64,000 nucleotides of DNA, taken from Eucommia ulmoides (lineage: Eukaryota > Streptophyta > Magnoliopsida > Garryales > Eucommiaceae). Below, one piece after another: positions 62,910 through 64,000 of the stretch. Numbering within the stretch: the first letter of the stretch is position 1; the number at the start of each line of letters is the position of its first letter. The stretch covers positions 8,565,726 through 8,629,725 of the forward strand of contig CM028327.1 of the NCBI GenBank assembly GCA_016647705.1. Direction: 5' to 3'. The position numbers and the translations under genes are program-made. The notes below the pieces were generated by a model that saw only the letters and a program-made list of their open reading frames with translations, had not been told where the DNA came from and searched no databases.

Positions 62910-63455
62910 TGATAGTGAGAAATTGTCAAAATACGACCTGAACAGATGACCAATATTTTTCAGATATAAACTTGTAGTGTTTCTCGAATCAAATGTGCAA
63001 GGAAGAGCACATCACGTGGCAAGGACGTGAGGTGGGTTAAGGAGATGTATGTGTAGAATAATACGGAAACATTAAAACCGAAGCATACCTTTTTGGATTC
63101 GGAAGACTTGTTTACAACCCATTCCTCGTTTCTTTTCTCGTCGGCAAGAAAAATATTACTAAAGTATTTTCCAATAATATTCACATACTCACTAACCAAG
63201 GTCACTCAAATTTTCTGTAATTTGATGGGATAGAAATCTCAAAGGTATCAACGCATATTTATAGAGAAAATCTCAAAAGATGTGTCCGTTCTATGAGTGT
63301 CTACCGAAAGGGTATGTCCGTTCTAATAGGTGTCTATCGAATAGACATGATCTTTAAGACCAAGAGGTGCATCCATTTACATGGTGACTCTCCATAAAAC
63401 GTAGGGCCCATGTGGACGCTCTACAGATTGACCCGACCTGCTCCATAATCCAACA
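62910..63455 (-). mobile_element. probable LTR of a retrotransposon (3' LTR, minus strand)
   Basis: On the minus strand it begins TGTTGGATTATGG (63455 downwards) and could end in CA at 62911-62910. A TATA box (CTATAAATATGCG) lies around 63260. Immediately before the TG is a purine-rich GAGTGGGAGA (63465-63456), placed like a polypurine tract. Together these suggest the 3' LTR of an element whose body extends past the right edge. No gag or pol coding is visible, so the superfamily is uncertain. Confidence 0.5.
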
Positions 63456-64000
63456 TCTCCCACTCGAACAATGGGCACCAAATATGTTTCTCTCTTTAGA
63501 CTCATGCATTATACTCTTTTCATACAAGTTAGTGGTGTATGCGATCGACGAGTGTCTTCAAACAATGTGTGAGCACCATATTAAGTTTCTATCAAACTAA
63601 CATGACAACATCCTGCTACAAAATAAAATACTTGTTTATACCCCAGAGTAATTCAGTCACATTAAATTAAGCATTTCTAACCCTTCTAGAGGTTAAAACT
63701 CAGAATATGCTTAATCTCATTTGTAGTAGCGTGCTTATTTTAAAAAAAAAATATAATATATATAATATAATTTTAAAAAATAGCTTTATATGTGGTGGCC
63801 ACCATTAAGCACCGTATATTGCAATTTTAACAAGATGTGCTACTAAATTGTCTTCATTTGATCCTCATGTTACTCAACTTCTATTTGACTGTTTTCCTAG
63901 ACATGTCCCTATAGACCGCATCATTCATGGCCATAGGATAAGAAACTAAAGTAGTAACATTAAATTTCTGAATCGTAACATAGTTCAAAGTCATAAGAGC
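63456..64000 (-). mobile_element. internal edge of the same retroelement, or spacer
   Basis: Upstream (minus strand) of the putative polypurine tract. No polyprotein frame is seen. Contains a small inverted phrase GTGGTGGCCACCA at about 63792-63804. Window ends here. Confidence 0.3.

Noticed and set aside
63412..63600. Small plus-strand open frame
   Set aside because: Crosses the putative LTR boundary and has no homology or start context.

Overview
This is eukaryotic, almost certainly eudicot plant, nuclear DNA. It is very AT-rich and intron-rich, with GT-AG introns, CT/GA-rich 5' leaders, and five recognisable plant gene models embedded in transposon debris. I see no bacterial operons, rRNA, tRNA genes or CRISPR arrays. 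I cannot name the species.

Genes, left to right. (1) 3053-7421, plus: a six-exon cytokinin phosphorelay histidine-phosphotransfer protein (AHP type, 153 aa). (2) 12497-12673, minus: an intronless 58-aa bL33-type organellar ribosomal protein. (3) 16900-23853, minus: a seven-exon SR splicing factor of the SCL28 type (259 aa). (4) 38841-47068, plus: a ten-exon SBP-box copper-response regulator of the SPL7 type (774 aa), with a broken partial copy of its first exon and intron at 49415-50632. (5) 54263-62514, plus: an eighteen-exon ERD6-like (ESL) sugar transporter (485 aa). I assembled all multi-exon models by hand from splice sites. Every junction keeps frame and each protein reads through a family-typical length, but transcript data would be needed to confirm the UTRs and alternative forms. 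The five genes do not form a pathway; they are ordinary neighbours in a plant chromosome.

Repeats dominate the rest. 7.6-11.7 kb is a degenerate tandem array with a period of about 175 bp, built from two related half-units. 13.6-14.6 kb and 21.9-22.9 kb are two foldback elements filled with an A/T-rich minisatellite. 24.8-26.7 kb holds a hAT MITE abutting a Tourist/Harbinger-like MITE. 27.2-33.6 kb holds two non-autonomous Helitrons joined exactly head to tail. 34.9-36.1 kb is a dead hAT transposase. Several MITE families recur through introns and spacers. I name them here R1 (termini GGGTTAAT), R2 (termini GGGGTTTTGACAC, 9-bp target duplication, so Mutator-like), R3 (AT-rich, with repeated TTACTGTAAT-like words), Harbinger-like elements with GC-rich cores, and a GTTACATGTAAC-rich element. 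A SINE with a 17-bp target duplication lies in the AHP gene. The right edge (62.9-64.0 kb) looks like the 3' end of a minus-strand LTR retrotransposon.

The least explained structures are a run of four consecutive hairpins at 48.65-48.84 kb, the dimeric 175-bp array, the Helitron junction, and a foreign-looking 330-bp insert in an intron of the transporter. I found no new multi-gene system.
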